Assembly (NCBI RefSeq): GCF_002879535.1
Contig: NZ_PNOT02000061.1
Location: forward strand, 1 to 64,000
Source: Mesorhizobium intechi
GTDB taxonomy: Bacteria > Pseudomonadota > Alphaproteobacteria > Rhizobiales > Rhizobiaceae
Direction: 5' to 3'
DNA length: 64,000 bases
A model generated the notes under the pieces. The model was not told the DNA's origin. It saw only the letters and a list, made by a program, of their open reading frames with translations, and made no database searches. The translations under genes and the position numbers were made by a program. Positions 27,833 to 37,531 of the stretch are shown here, in pieces. Numbering within the stretch: the first letter of the stretch is position 1; every line of letters starts with the position of its first letter.

Positions 27833-29926
27833 TTATGCAAGGCCAAGGGCCGTGACGGCCATGTCGATTATCTTGATGCCGACGAACGGCACGATGATGC
27901 CGCCCAGGCCGTAGACGAGAAGGTTGCGGCTGAGCAGCGCGCCGGCGCCGATCGCCCGGTATTTGACGCCGCGCAGCGACAGCGGGATCAGCGCGATGAT
28001 GATGAGCGCGTTGAAGATGATGGCCGACAGGATGGCGCTCTGCGGCGTCGCCAGATGCATGATGTTGAGCGCCTGCAGCGGACCGGTGGTCTGGCCCGGT
28101 GCGACATAGAAGACGGCGAACATGGCCGGGATGATGGCGAAGTACTTGGCCACGTCATTGGCGATCGAGAAGGTGGTCAGCGAGCCACGCGTCATCAACA
28201 GCGCCTTGCCGATCTCGACGATCTCGATGAGCTTGGTCGGATCGCTGTCAAGATCGACCATGTTGCCGGCTTCGCGCGCGGCGACCGTGCCGGTGTTCAT
28301 GGCGACCCCGACATCGGCCTGCGCGAGCGCCGGCGCATCGTTGGTGCCGTCGCCGCACATGGCGACCAGCTTGCCTTTGGCCTGCTCGTCGCGGATCAGC
28401 TTGAGCTTGTCCTCGGGCGTGGCCTGGGCCAGGAAGTCATCGACGCCGGCTTCCGCCGCGATGGCGGCGGCCGTCAAAGGGTTGTCGCCGGTGATCATCA
28501 CCGTGCGGATACCCATCTTGCGCAGCTCGGCGAAACGCTCGCGGATGCCGCCCTTGACGATGTCCTTAAGGTGGACGATGCCGAGCAGCCGCCCGTCACG
28601 TTCGACCGCCAGCGGCGTGCCGCCGGACTTGGCGACCTCGTCGGCGATCGCCTGCAGGTCCCGAACCGAGTCGCTGCTTGGGCGAGCGCCGTGGGCGGCA
28701 ACCGTCGACTGGTTGACATGGGCGAGCACGGAATCGACCGCCCCCTTGCGCACCGACGAGCCGTCGACATCGACGCCACTCATGCGGGTCTGCGCGGTGA
28801 AGGGCACGAAGGTGGCGTGCAATGTCGCCATGTCGCGGGCGCGGATGCCGTATTTCTCCTTGGCCAGCACGACGATCGAACGGCCCTCCGGCGTTTCGTC
28901 GGCAAGCGAGGCGAGTTGCGCCGCATCGGCCAGTTCCTGTTCGGTGACGCCCTTGACCGGGCGGAACTCCGTCGCCTGGCGGTTGCCGAGCGTGATCGTG
29001 CCGGTCTTGTCGAGCAGCAGCGTGTCGACGTCGCCCGCGGCCTCGACGGCACGGCCAGACATCGCCAGCACATTGAAGCGCACCAGGCGGTCCATGCCGG
29101 CGATGCCGATGGCCGACAGCAGCGCGCCGATGGTGGTCGGGATCAGGGTGACAAACAGCGCGACGAGCACCGTCACCGAGATGTAGCCGCCGGAATAGGA
29201 CGCAAAGCTCGGGATGGTGGCCGTGGCCAGCACGAAGATCAGCGTCATGCCGACGAGCAGGATGTTGAGCGCGATCTCGTTCGGCGTCTTCTGGCGCTCG
29301 GCGCCTTCGACCAGCGAAATCATGCGATCGAGGAAAGTGTGGCCGGCAGCGGCGGTGATGCGCACGCGGATCCAGTCGGACAGCACCTGCGTGCCGCCGG
29401 TCACCGCCGAACGGTCGCCGCCGGATTCGCGGATCACCGGCGCAGATTCGCCTGTTATGGCCGCCTCGTTGACCGAGGCCACACCTTCCACCACCTCGCC
29501 GTCGGACGGGATGATGTCACCGGCTTCGACAAGGACGATGTCGCCGACCTTCAGGCTGGTGCCGGGCACGAGCTTGAACTTGCTCCTGTCCTCGCCGGCC
29601 AGGAGCTTGGCCTGGGTTTCGGTGCGCGCCTTGCGCAGCGAGTCCGCTTGCGCCTTGCCGCGCCCCTCGGCGACCGCCTCGGCGAAATTGGCGAACAGCA
29701 CCGTGAACCACAGCCAGATGATGATCTGCAACGTGAAGCGCAGGTCGCCGCCGCCTGTGATGAGGTCCCTGACGAACAGCACCGACGTCAGCGCCGAAAC
29801 GACGGCGACGACGAACATGACGGGGTTGCGGGCCAGCGTGCGCGGGTCGAGTTTGCGGAAGGCACCGCCAATGGCGGGCCACAGGATGCGGGCATCCAAG
29901 ATGGCGGTTGATTTTAGCTGGCTCAT
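27833..29926 (-). CDS. kdpB: K+-transporting ATPase ATP-binding subunit B
   Basis: 697 residues, a P-type ATPase. The dephosphorylation loop TGES is at 158-161, the phosphorylated Asp306 is in DKTGT, the nucleotide domain follows, and [18 protein letters not shown] forms the hinge. It hydrolyses ATP to drive K+ uptake through KdpA. The start overlaps the stop of the preceding small ORF (ATGA), suggesting translational coupling. Confidence 0.97.
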   Translation of the reverse strand: MSQLKSTAILDARILWPAIGGAFRKLDPRTLARNPVMFVVAVVSALTSVLFVRDLITGGGDLRFTLQIIIWLWFTVLFANFAEAVAEGRGKAQADSLRKARTETQAKLLAGEDRSKFKLVPGTSLKVGDIVLVEAGDIIPSDGEVVEGVASVNEAAITGESAPVIRESGGDRSAVTGGTQVLSDWIRVRITAAAGHTFLDRMISLVEGAERQKTPNEIALNILLVGMTLIFVLATATIPSFASYSGGYISVTVLVALFVTLIPTTIGALLSAIGIAGMDRLVRFNVLAMSGRAVEAAGDVDTLLLDKTGTITLGNRQATEFRPVKGVTEQELADAAQLASLADETPEGRSIVVLAKEKYGIRARDMATLHATFVPFTAQTRMSGVDVDGSSVRKGAVDSVLAHVNQSTVAAHGARPSSDSVRDLQAIADEVAKSGGTPLAVERDGRLLGIVHLKDIVKGGIRERFAELRKMGIRTVMITGDNPLTAAAIAAEAGVDDFLAQATPEDKLKLIRDEQAKGKLVAMCGDGTNDAPALAQADVGVAMNTGTVAAREAGNMVDLDSDPTKLIEIVEIGKALLMTRGSLTTFSIANDVAKYFAIIPAMFAVFYVAPGQTTGPLQALNIMHLATPQSAILSAIIFNALIIIALIPLSLRGVKYRAIGAGALLSRNLLVYGLGGIIVPFVGIKIIDMAVTALGLA

Positions 29927-30132
29927 TTTGAAGCTCCGGCTTCAGTGTTGTTGGGCGGCACCGCGTGATTGGATGCCGAAAAGGGTGGGCCGTAGACCAG
30001 CAGCCAGATCACGATCATAACGGCCGCAATCCCCAGGAACGTGGACACGGTCGGGAAGGGAGGAGGCTTTGCCTCCCCCTCGCTGCCGGCCGGCGGCCTG
30101 GCCTTGCGATGCTTGCTGCTGAACAAGGACAT
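29923..30132 (-). CDS. Small single-pass membrane protein between kdpA and kdpB
   Basis: 69 residues from ATG 30132 (77 if started at 30156, which would overlap kdpA). A basic, Pro-rich cytoplasmic N-terminus ([12 protein letters not shown]) leads into one membrane helix (about residues 31-50, [18 protein letters not shown]) and a short polar tail. GAGG overlaps the kdpA stop codon just before the start, and the stop overlaps kdpB as ATGA, so it is translated as part of the operon. The standard kdpFABC operon has no gene here. Possible roles are an assembly or stabilising subunit; function is unknown. Confidence 0.75.
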   Translation of the reverse strand: MSLFSSKHRKARPPAGSEGEAKPPPFPTVSTFLGIAAVMIVIWLLVYGPPFSASNHAVPPNNTEAGASK

Positions 30133-30139
30133 GGCCGCC

Positions 30140-31843
30140 TCAGAAGGTTTGCCCATGGATCATCGCCAGGTGCTCGATGATCGGCCCGACGGCGAGCGCG
30201 GGGAAGAAGGTGAGGCCGCCGACGATGATGATGACACCGATCAGCAGCCCGACGAACAGCGGCCCATCGGTCGGGAAGGTGCCGGCCGAAGCCGGCACGG
30301 TCTTCTTCGCCGCCAGCGAGCCGGCGATGGCGAGCGCCGGGATGATGACCAGGAAGCGGCCCATCAACATGCCGATGCCGATGGTGATGTTGTACCAGGG
30401 CGTGTTGCCGCTGAGGCCGCCAAAGGCCGAACCGTTGTTCGCCGCCGCCGACGTGTAGGCGTAGAGCACCTCGGAGAAGCCGTGCGGACCGCCATTGGCC
30501 ATCGAGGCCACGGCGCTCGGCAGGACAACGGCGATCGCCGTGAAGATCAGCATGGCGAGCGGCAGGCACAGGATGGCCAGCATCGCCATCTTGACCTCCT
30601 TGGCTTCGATCTTCTTGCCGAGATATTCGGGCGTGCGGCCAACCATCAGGCCGGCGACGAAGACCGCGACGACGATGAACATCAGGATGCCGTAGAAGCC
30701 GGCGCCGACGCCGCCGACGATGACCTCGCCAAGCTGCATGTTGATCAGCGGGATCATGCCGCCGAGCGCGGTGAAGCTGTCATGCATGGCGTTGACCGCA
30801 CCGCAGGAAGCGGCCGTCGTGATGACGGCGAACAGCGCCGACAGAGCGATGCCGAAGCGGGTTTCCTTGCCTTCCATGTTGCCGCCGTCGATGCCCAGCG
30901 CATGGATCAGCGGATTGCCCGCGGCCTCCGCCCAGTAGCAGATGGCGACGCCGGCGATGAACAGCGCGCCCATCGATGCCAGGATCGCCCAGCCCTGGCG
31001 CTGGTTGCCGACCATGCGGCCGAAGACGTTGGTCAGCGCAGCACCCAGCGCGAAGATTGTCACCATCTGGATCAGGTTGGAGATGGCGTCGGGATTCTCG
31101 AACGGATGCGCGGCATTGGCATTGAAGAAGCCGCCGCCATTGGTGCCGAGCATCTTGATGGCCACCTGCGAGGCGACCGGGCCAAGCGCGATCGTCTGCT
31201 TGGTGCCTTCCAGCGTGGTGGCGTCGACGTAAGGTCCAAGCGTCTGCGGTATGCCGAGCCAGACAAATACCAGGGTGAGCACGATGCAGGCAGGCAGGAG
31301 CACGTAGAGCGCGCAGCGGGTCATATCGACCCAGAAATTGCCGATCGATTTGCCGGAGGCACGGGCAAAACCGCGGATCAGTGCGATGGCGATGGCGATG
31401 CCGGTGGCCGCCGAAACGAAGTTCTGGACCGTCAGCCCGGCCATCTGCAGGAGATAGGACATCGTGCTTTCGCCGCCGTAGTTCTGCCAGTTGGTGTTGG
31501 TCACGAAACTGGCGGCGGTGTTGAAGGCAAGCGCCGGATCGACCGCGCCCATGCCGGCGGGATTGTAGGGCAGACTGCCCTGCAGGCGCTGCAGGGCATA
31601 AAGCAGCAGGAACCCGGCAAGGTTGAAGAGCAGCAAGGCCACCGCATAGGCGGTCCAGTGCTGTTCCTCGCGTTCGCTGGTGCCGCAAATGCGGTAGAGC
31701 CCGCGCTCGAGCGGGCCGAAGATCGGTGAAAGCGGCGTGCGATCGCCGTTGAAGACGCGGTGCATGTAGAAGCCAAGCGGCTTCGTCAGCAAAACGATGA
31801 TCCCGCAGAAGACAAGGATCTGTATCCAACCGTTCAGTGTCAT
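30140..31843 (-). CDS. kdpA: K+-transporting ATPase subunit A
   Basis: 567 residues with about ten membrane helices and four pore-loop repeats; conserved stretches include [31 protein letters not shown] and NNGSAFGGL. This is the channel-like subunit that selects K+. It starts 20 bases after the kdpF stop and ends 7 bases before the small ORF. Confidence 0.97.
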   Translation of the reverse strand: MTLNGWIQILVFCGIIVLLTKPLGFYMHRVFNGDRTPLSPIFGPLERGLYRICGTSEREEQHWTAYAVALLLFNLAGFLLLYALQRLQGSLPYNPAGMGAVDPALAFNTAASFVTNTNWQNYGGESTMSYLLQMAGLTVQNFVSAATGIAIAIALIRGFARASGKSIGNFWVDMTRCALYVLLPACIVLTLVFVWLGIPQTLGPYVDATTLEGTKQTIALGPVASQVAIKMLGTNGGGFFNANAAHPFENPDAISNLIQMVTIFALGAALTNVFGRMVGNQRQGWAILASMGALFIAGVAICYWAEAAGNPLIHALGIDGGNMEGKETRFGIALSALFAVITTAASCGAVNAMHDSFTALGGMIPLINMQLGEVIVGGVGAGFYGILMFIVVAVFVAGLMVGRTPEYLGKKIEAKEVKMAMLAILCLPLAMLIFTAIAVVLPSAVASMANGGPHGFSEVLYAYTSAAANNGSAFGGLSGNTPWYNITIGIGMLMGRFLVIIPALAIAGSLAAKKTVPASAGTFPTDGPLFVGLLIGVIIIVGGLTFFPALAVGPIIEHLAMIHGQTF

Positions 31844-31863
31844 GGCTGTGGCTTTCCGTGCCT

Positions 31864-31953
31864 TCAGAATCGTTCTGGACGAACGAGGGCGTATGTGAGG
31901 TAGGCGAGCAGGAACAAGGTTACGCCGCCGCCGAGGATGTAATCGAAAAGCAT
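31864..31953 (-). CDS. kdpF: K+-transporting ATPase subunit F
   Basis: 29 residues, one membrane helix: [20 protein letters not shown] then YALVRPERF. The ending YALxRPERF is the KdpF signature. The peptide stabilises the KdpABC complex. It lies directly before kdpA. Confidence 0.93.
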   Translation of the reverse strand: MLFDYILGGGVTLFLLAYLTYALVRPERF

Positions 31954-31969
31954 GGCTCGAACCTTCAGC

Positions 31970-32050
31970 TCAAATTCTGTCGCAGGCTTTGACGTAGGCC
32001 AAGGACAGGGTAAAAAACAAAACCCCTATCCCGAGAACAATGATGTCCAT
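31970..32050 (-). CDS. 26-residue membrane peptide leading the kdp operon
   Basis: 26 residues: MDIIVLGIGVLFFTLSLAYV followed by KACDRI, a single membrane helix with a short charged tail. AAGGAA lies about eight bases before the ATG, and the stop is 16 bases before kdpF. Similar small ORFs ending in Y-V-x-A-C-D-R-(L/I) are, as I recall, often found before kdpF and go unnamed. It could be a second KdpF-like subunit or a regulator of the pump. I can show only the ORF, ribosome site and position. Confidence 0.7.
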   Translation of the reverse strand: MDIIVLGIGVLFFTLSLAYVKACDRI

Positions 32051-32383
32051 TGTGCTTGTTCCTTGCTTTGGTTTTTCTATTCGGCAGCTGCCGGACCAGG
32101 CCTGCAATTATGTGAGAACGGCGCGCCGCATTCCGAATGGCGGCGTCCGACGTTTTTCCCATGCGGAATATGGACCCGATCCCCATAAAGGTTCGAGACG
32201 GCGCGGGGCGGAAAGAAATAGGAATTTCATAAAGGTTTTTTGCCGGCTCGTCGGTGTCGGGTGAGACGGCGTCCCGACGAGGATTTATCGGATTGGATCG
32301 CTCGACCACGCCATGCGACGCGGAGGGAACGAATCATTCCGCGGGAGATTGTCGACCCGAGGGACCACCTGAAGGAGACGACG
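32051..32383. promoter_or_regulatory. Divergent control region between kdp and the DUF892 gene
   Basis: A 333-base stretch without a gene. It must hold the KdpE-activated promoter for kdp on the minus strand and a promoter for the DUF892 gene on the plus strand. I could not assign clear -35/-10 boxes or a KdpE site. A short AT-rich run (TTGCTTTGGTTTTTCTATTC) lies near 32062-32081. Confidence 0.4.
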
Positions 32384-32881
32384 ATGGCAAAGCAGAAAAT
32401 GCTCGAAGACCTGTTTCATGACACGCTGAAAGACATCTATTTCGCCGAGAAGAAGATATTGGCGACGCTGCCGAAAATGGCCAAGGCAGCGCAAAGCGCC
32501 GAGTTGAAAGCCGCCTTCGAAAAGCATCGCACCGAAACCGAAGGCCATGTCGCGAGGCTGGAGAAAGTCTTCGGCGTAATCGGCAAGAAGCCGGTGGGCA
32601 AGACCTGTGCCGCCATCATGGGCATCACCGAGGAAGGCGCCGAGATCATGGAGGAGTACAAGCAATCTCCCGCGCTCGATGCCGGCCTGCTGGCAGCCGC
32701 GCAGGCGGTCGAGCATTACGAAATCTCGCGTTACGGCACGCTGAGGACATGGGCCGGGGAACTCGGCCTGAACGAAGCGGTGACGCTTCTCGAAGCAACA
32801 ATGAAGGAAGAGAAGGCCACGGACGAGGCCCTGACCAAGATAGCGGAGACCGCGGTCAACGTAGCAGCCGAAGCGGCTTGA
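32384..32881 (+). CDS. DUF892/YciF-type ferritin-like protein
   Basis: 165 residues, all helical. The first helix LEDLFHDTLKDIYFAEKKIL and later HRTETEGHVARLEKVF, AVEHYEISRYGTLRTWA and EEKATDEALTKIAE supply the Glu/His pattern of a di-metal ferritin-like bundle (DUF892, YciE/YciF). Family genes are commonly induced by stress. GAAGGAGA lies seven bases before the ATG, a strong ribosome site. The role is not established. Confidence 0.85.
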   Translation: MAKQKMLEDLFHDTLKDIYFAEKKILATLPKMAKAAQSAELKAAFEKHRTETEGHVARLEKVFGVIGKKPVGKTCAAIMGITEEGAEIMEEYKQSPALDAGLLAAAQAVEHYEISRYGTLRTWAGELGLNEAVTLLEATMKEEKATDEALTKIAETAVNVAAEAA

Positions 32882-32922
32882 ATTTCTCGCTCACAGGATC
32901 GGGGAGCTGCGTCTGGAATAAG

Positions 32923-33642
32923 CTAGCGCGGCTCCCGCGTCATGCTGAGATAGGTCGGATCGAACTCGGCGATTTCCTGCAACCGGTGCCAATCCAGAAT
33001 GGTCACCGTGTGGTTTGCCCAGCTGACGACCCCGACCTTGCGCAAGGCGCCGATGACCCGGTTCATGTGTACCACCGACAGGCCCAGCACATCGGCCAGT
33101 TCAGCCTGAGAGAGCGGCAGGTGGAAACTCATGCCGTTGGTCCGCTGCACCACCTGCAGCCGCACGAAGAGTTCACAGACGAGATGGGCGAGATGCGAGG
33201 TCTTGGAGCGCCGCCCCATGGCGACGATCCACTCGCGGTGGATGGCCCCGTCGACCAGCGTGTCCAGCCACAACAGCCGCGTCAGGTGCGGCGCCTGCTC
33301 GGTGATCGCGCGAAGCCGGCTATGGTCCGCGAACATGACATGACAGGGCGACAGAGCGACGATGCCGTGATCCATGGTCTTCAGCAGGAAAGCGTGGAGA
33401 TCGACGAAATCGCCGGACACCTGCAATGAGGTGAACTGCCTGCCGCCATTCTCCAGCACCTTGTAGCGCGCCGCCAGCCCGTCGAGGATCAGCGTCGAAT
33501 AGGTCGGCCGCGATCCCGATGCGACGATGTCCTGGCCGGTGGCGAAATGCCTCTCGAACGTCATCGCGCCCGCGAGCAGCGCCTTCTCGGCGTCTGACAG
33601 CGCGTCATGCTGTCCCAGGTTCAGATAGAGGGATTCAAGCAC
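32923..33642 (-). CDS. Crp/Fnr family transcriptional regulator
   Basis: 239 residues. An N-terminal cyclic-nucleotide-binding-like beta barrel (about 20-130) precedes a winged helix with LSQAELADVLGLSVVHMNRVIGALR (cut as LSQAELADVLGLSVVHMNRV). The Cys cluster of Fnr is absent, so it is not an Fe-S oxygen sensor of that kind. Translation starts at GTG 33642 with GGAG seven bases upstream. It faces the DUF892 gene tail to tail. Rhizobia carry many of these; its signal is unknown. Confidence 0.85.
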   Translation of the reverse strand: MLESLYLNLGQHDALSDAEKALLAGAMTFERHFATGQDIVASGSRPTYSTLILDGLAARYKVLENGGRQFTSLQVSGDFVDLHAFLLKTMDHGIVALSPCHVMFADHSRLRAITEQAPHLTRLLWLDTLVDGAIHREWIVAMGRRSKTSHLAHLVCELFVRLQVVQRTNGMSFHLPLSQAELADVLGLSVVHMNRVIGALRKVGVVSWANHTVTILDWHRLQEIAEFDPTYLSMTREPR

Positions 33643-33863
33643 CGCAATCTCCGGCGAAAGGACTTCGGCAGCCGATCGGCATTATGTTCTGTCGGAAGCA
33701 AAGGCGGCTTCGGCTGCTCTAAGCCTTTTGCCGCTGATAGGCATTAACATTTGTTGGGGCTGCTTGTTCCGCCGCAACTGCCACCTTTGATGGAACCACT
33801 GCGTGGTCCGCGAATTGTCGGTTGAATATCTCGCCCTTTCATCAGTCTGAGGTTCAGCACATC

Positions 33864-34100
33864 ATGCCTCGATATTATCTTGACCTCTACAATGGGGACG
33901 GTCTGACGGTCGATGATGACGGCCAGGTCTTCGAGACGAGAGAGCGCATGCGGCGCGAAGCGATCCGCATTCTGCCTGACATCGTCCGCGACGAGATCAT
34001 CGAAAACGGCCACACCGCCATCACCGTCAAGGTACGCGACGAGGAGGGACACCAGATATTCGAGGCGTCGCTCGTCGTCTCGTCAGGTTGGTGTGACTGA
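33864..34100 (+). CDS. DUF6894 small protein
   Basis: 78 residues: MPRYYLDLYNGDGLTVDDDG, then REAIRILPDIVRDE and TITVKVRDEEGHQIFEASL-type strands. The pattern of (R/P)YYFDxxNG, a conserved Asp-Glu/Gly turn and VRDExGxxIFxA is that of the DUF6894 family, common in rhizobia. No function is known. An upstream in-frame start at 33822 is possible but would add a non-conserved leader. Confidence 0.75.
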   Translation: MPRYYLDLYNGDGLTVDDDGQVFETRERMRREAIRILPDIVRDEIIENGHTAITVKVRDEEGHQIFEASLVVSSGWCD

Positions 34101-34251
34101 CATCTCTCTATCCGGAACATCATGAAAAAGCGTTCCAACCATCATTTGTAATCGCCGCACCCGCCGCGACGCTGCACCATGCGGGGCCGGAAGATGATGG
34201 AGGCGGCGATTTGTTCCAAACCAACGCCGGCTCGTAATGGAGTAGCAGCAC

Positions 34252-34449
34252 ATGGTCCGTGCAAAAGTCGACACCCAGCGCGACGAGCGTGCCAAGCGTG
34301 AATCGCAGATCGTGATCGATGCCGAGCGGGCGGCCCGCGAAGAGAAGACAGCCAGGCTGAGAGAGTTGCGTCTCGCAGCGCAGTCATCGCAAGAGCCCGT
34401 TCCGACGAGGCCCAAGCGGACGCGTCGGCGTGCGCCTTCGGCGGGTTGA
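34252..34449 (+). CDS. Small basic conserved hypothetical protein
   Basis: 65 residues, very rich in Arg, Lys, Glu and Ala; a long helix from about residue 6 to 45 (ERAKRESQIVIDAERAAREE) is likely a coiled coil, with a basic tail RPKRTRRRAPSAG. GGAG precedes the ATG. It resembles small helical proteins common in rhizobial genomes but I cannot name a family. It could bind nucleic acid; that is a guess from charge only. Confidence 0.55.
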   Translation: MVRAKVDTQRDERAKRESQIVIDAERAAREEKTARLRELRLAAQSSQEPVPTRPKRTRRRAPSAG

Positions 34450-34513
34450 TCGCCTGCACCGGGGGAAAACATCATTGGTGAACAACGGCGATCCCGTCAT
34501 CGTTGCAGCAAAG

Positions 34514-34573
34514 CGAAAGCCCGGCTCGGGAAGTCCAAGCCGGGCTTTCGATGGTGGCGGCGTTAGCCGCCAC
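34514..34573. terminator. Two hairpins between convergent genes
   Basis: GAAAGCCCGGCT (34515-34526) pairs perfectly with 34538-34549, and GTGGCGGC (34554-34561) with 34566-34573 around a GTTA loop. They lie between the stops at 34449 (plus) and 34594 (minus) and probably end both transcripts. T-runs are short. Confidence 0.6.
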
Positions 34574-34593
34574 GATGGGAGGCGGCCTTAGAC

Positions 34594-34896
34594 TCAGGCG
34601 GCGTAGCCGCCATAGCCGCGCGCGACGGCGCGCGCCACGATGACCGGCTCGAGGTCGGGCCACAGAATGCCGGTCGCTTCTGCGAACTCGACGAGTGCAT
34701 GGCGCGCCTCGTCCCTGGTGATACAGCCTTCCAGCGCGAGGCCACACGCCTCGACGGCATTGCGATAGAGCGGGCCACGGCGCGAGGTCGTCCAATCGGT
34801 CAGGAAATCGTGCATTTCGGCCAGCGAGGCAATCTCGCGCTTGAAGCCGAGGCCGACGGTCAGAGCGACCGGTGAATGAAACAGCTTGTCGTGCAT
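34594..34896 (-). CDS. DUF982 domain protein
   Basis: 100 residues. The DUF982 pattern is clear: FKREIASLAEMHDFLTDWTTSRRGPLYRNA (seen here as FKREIASLAEMHDFL and RRGPLYRNAVEAC) followed by A-rich ALEGCITRDEARHALVEFA. These small rhizobial proteins have no known role. The C-terminus GYGGYAA is Gly/Tyr-rich. ATG 34896 gives the usual length; a longer upstream frame is not supported. Confidence 0.75.
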   Translation of the reverse strand: MHDKLFHSPVALTVGLGFKREIASLAEMHDFLTDWTTSRRGPLYRNAVEACGLALEGCITRDEARHALVEFAEATGILWPDLEPVIVARAVARGYGGYAA

Positions 34897-35101
34897 GAAG
34901 CAGGCTCCTGATTGCAGCAGCGCCAGGAGAAATATCCGGGCTGGTCCACGAACGGGACGCCGTGAAACGCGCTGCGGGCCAAGAGGTTCCGGGCCGTGGG
35001 CTTTCATATGAACAATGCGGCGGTCGTGCCCTGATCGCCATGCCCGCACAACCCATCGTTCACGCCAGCCCAGGCCAATCAGCGCTCAAATGGCCCGGAA
35101 A

Positions 35102-36469
35102 TCATCGCTCCTGGGCGTTATGCGCGACCTGCAGACTGTCCTGTGAAACCTCCCGGATACGCCAGGGCTGCGCTGCGTCAGTGGGTGCCGCCTCACGCAC
35201 CTCGCGCTGCGTCGACAGGCGAAGAACTGCCGCGAGACGGTTTCCCAGCGAGACGCCCGGCTTTTCGATCACAAGGTGCGCGACCAGCGCCATGAGGACC
35301 AGAAGCACCATCGCAATCAACATCACGAGCCAATATTGGGCGGCGTTGTCCATGGCGAAGCTGCGCACCGGGGCGATGGAGAATGTCGAGACGAAGGCAA
35401 GCCCCTGCAGGAGATAGATGCCAAAGCTGATCTCGCCCAGCCGCACTGAGCGGGAGGCCGTCAGCAGACCAAAGAAATCAGCGCCCGTCACCACCAGGAA
35501 GAAGGTGAAAATGCACAGCAGCATCGGCCCCGGCGCGTAGGCAGTCTTATAGACGGCGAAGATGCTGACCAGCATCACCAGGGCGGCGGCGGACAAGGCA
35601 TGCCGATGCCACTTGACCAGCAGGCCGTGCGCTTCAAGCGTTGCGCACAACATTCCGCCCGCGAAAAGTCCCACAAAGCCGTAGGTGGGGCTGCCGCCGT
35701 TCACTGACATAAGAATTGAAAAAGCCAGGAGGACGACTGGCAAACCCATGCGGGCCACCGGATGCCGACTGAATATCGCAGCGATCGGCAGGCTGAAATA
35801 CAACAGCCATTCATAGGGCAAGGTCCAGGTTACGCAGGCCAATACGCAGACGCGGGAACTCGAAAGCGGGACATAGCCGAAGACACCGAACAGCAGATTG
35901 AAAAAAGCCCGCTCGTAAGTCGCGAAGGCCGAATAGTCGATCGCTCCATCGGCGACTTCCAAAGCCATCGCCGTGCCGACGGCCAGAACATAGAGCGGCC
36001 CGATCCTGAAGGCTCGCTTGAGGAACAGGGTCGGAAAATCCACGGAGGACTTTGCCGACAGCAGTTTCCCCCAGAACAGATAGGCGGAGATGATGAAGAA
36101 CAAGGATACGCCCACCTGTCCCAGTGGGCCATAGAAAGCCGAAGGCGGATATTTCCATGCGCCGGTCGCCAGCATTTCATGGTAGATGACGGCATGGTGA
36201 AGCACGACGGCAAGCGCCAGATACCCGCGCATTCCGTCTATTGCCCGCACCCTGGAGGAGTTCGATCCGAAACCTACCCGCTGAAACAGCGGCATGCCCG
36301 CAAGCGGCCAAAGCAGCGCGACGACCACAAACGCGGGCCATATGTCATAAAGTCCAATCACGATTGCTCCGAGCGATGCGCAAAGCGCGCTGAGTCGCCT
36401 TGTTGGACTATGCAACCTCTCCCAGAGCCCGCACAAGCGCTCGCCGCCATCCGCCAACCGAACAATCAT
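35102..36469 (-). CDS. Acyltransferase 3 family membrane protein (OafA/YrhL type)
   Basis: 455 residues from ATG 36469. Two leading hydrophobic helices precede the acyltransferase-3 core, which begins at IDGMRGYLALAVVLHHAVIYH, cut here as IDGMRGYLALAVVLHH; the conserved RGxxAxxVxxxH arrangement holds the catalytic His. About ten helices follow, with FFIISAYLFWGKLL and RAFRIGPLYVLAV typical of the family. It probably O-acylates an exopolysaccharide, lipopolysaccharide or lipid. No other polysaccharide gene adjoins, so the acceptor is unknown. Confidence 0.85.
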   Translation of the reverse strand: MIVRLADGGERLCGLWERLHSPTRRLSALCASLGAIVIGLYDIWPAFVVVALLWPLAGMPLFQRVGFGSNSSRVRAIDGMRGYLALAVVLHHAVIYHEMLATGAWKYPPSAFYGPLGQVGVSLFFIISAYLFWGKLLSAKSSVDFPTLFLKRAFRIGPLYVLAVGTAMALEVADGAIDYSAFATYERAFFNLLFGVFGYVPLSSSRVCVLACVTWTLPYEWLLYFSLPIAAIFSRHPVARMGLPVVLLAFSILMSVNGGSPTYGFVGLFAGGMLCATLEAHGLLVKWHRHALSAAALVMLVSIFAVYKTAYAPGPMLLCIFTFFLVVTGADFFGLLTASRSVRLGEISFGIYLLQGLAFVSTFSIAPVRSFAMDNAAQYWLVMLIAMVLLVLMALVAHLVIEKPGVSLGNRLAAVLRLSTQREVREAAPTDAAQPWRIREVSQDSLQVAHNAQER

Positions 36470-36710
36470 TGGCCTGCCTGGCCGAGACCGTCTAGCGCAT
36501 GCACGACGACCGGTTCTTGTCGAGCACAAGGCCGCGCACAATGCGCGGAGCTTGCTGGCCGCGCCGACTGGGGCATGGTTGCCGCGGTGCTGGATCGGGA
36601 ATAGTGGAGGTCGCAAGACGGCGACGATAACCGGCGTGGAGAAGGTCACAACCTCAATTGCCGCGCTGTGGCCCGCACTGCCTTGCTCCTGACGCGGAAC
36701 GAAGCCCAAA

Positions 36711-36965
36711 CTATGTAGAATTGGAGCTCGCGAGTGAATCGATCTTCGTCAGGCGCTCTCTGGCCTCAATGACACGCCGCTGGAGGGCTCTTATGCTGCC
36801 GCAGAGCGCAATATTGATTCCCACCCCGCGATCCTCGTCCAGCATTGCCCTGGCGCGCCTGAGGGCGACCTCCGCCCGCTTAACGCGCAGTCTGGCCTTG
36901 GCCAGTTCCAAGATCATAAGATCGGCCATCGCGCCGCGTCCGTTGTGCTCCTGGGTGTACATCAT
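36711..36965 (-). CDS. Small helical hypothetical protein
   Basis: 84 residues, Ala/Arg-rich with heptad-like spacing from about residue 15 to 75 (ELAKARLRVKRAEVALRRAR and ALQRRVIEARERLTK), so probably a coiled coil. No family recognised. The start could be either of two adjacent ATGs. It lies just downstream of the tRNA-Ser gene on the same strand. Confidence 0.45.
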   Translation of the reverse strand: MMYTQEHNGRGAMADLMILELAKARLRVKRAEVALRRARAMLDEDRGVGINIALCGSIRALQRRVIEARERLTKIDSLASSNST

Positions 36966-37072
36966 GGAGTGCTAACTCATGGCGGAGCGGATCGTTCCCC
37001 TGAAGACCGGGGGTACCCTCTGGGTCCAGGCGCTTGGACCGCTTGCGGCTGACATCGAGATCAATGGGAAGA

Positions 37073-37162
37073 TGGCGGAGAGAGCGGGATTCGAACCCGC
37101 GTTACGGTCTCCCGTAAACACACTTTCCAGGCGTGCGCCTTCAACCACTCGGCCACCTCTCC
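37073..37162 (-). tRNA. tRNA-Ser(GGA)
   Basis: 90 bases including an encoded CCA. The acceptor arm GGAGAGG pairs with TCTCTCC (one G-T pair). The anticodon loop reads CTGGAAA, giving GGA, which reads UCC/UCU serine codons. A long variable arm (TTTACGGGAGACCGTAA) and TTCGAATC T-loop confirm a class II serine tRNA. Confidence 0.96.
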
Positions 37163-37531
37163 GTCCTTGCCTTCGCGCCGGCCGGTTTCGCCGCGCGGGT
37201 TGGGGAGATGCATCTCCTTGGGGCCGCGGCGCGGAATGTCCCGCGCCATGGATGCCGCCCAACCAGCGGACATCCCTCCCCGGCACCTGAGCCGTCGAAG
37301 CAACAGGCGCGGGGCTCATCTAGTCGATCCCGCGCCGAATGCCAAGCCATAACGGCACTCTATTCGCTTTGCCGGCCGCATGGCGGTTCGCCGAGTCGCC
37401 GTCGCACCGGTTCCCGGGGGCGCCAGCGCCGAATGATGTGCACAGGCAAGGCGGCAAGACCCGCCGCGCTTGACTTCGCTGTCGGTCGCCTGTCGAGTAA
37501 GGCGGAGGCTTTGCGGGGGCATCGTCCGGAC
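37163..37531. other. Gene-free stretch upstream of tRNA-Ser
   Basis: 369 bases between the tRNA 5' end and the membrane-protein gene at 37532. Open frames here are short, overlap on both strands and show no ribosome site or recognisable family. It must hold the tRNA promoter and that of the plus-strand gene, but I see no clear boxes. I found no direct repeat of the tRNA end. Confidence 0.4.

Noticed and set aside
36711..37531. Genomic-island boundary at tRNA-Ser
   Set aside because: There is no integrase gene and I saw no direct repeat of the tRNA 3' end on either side within the window.
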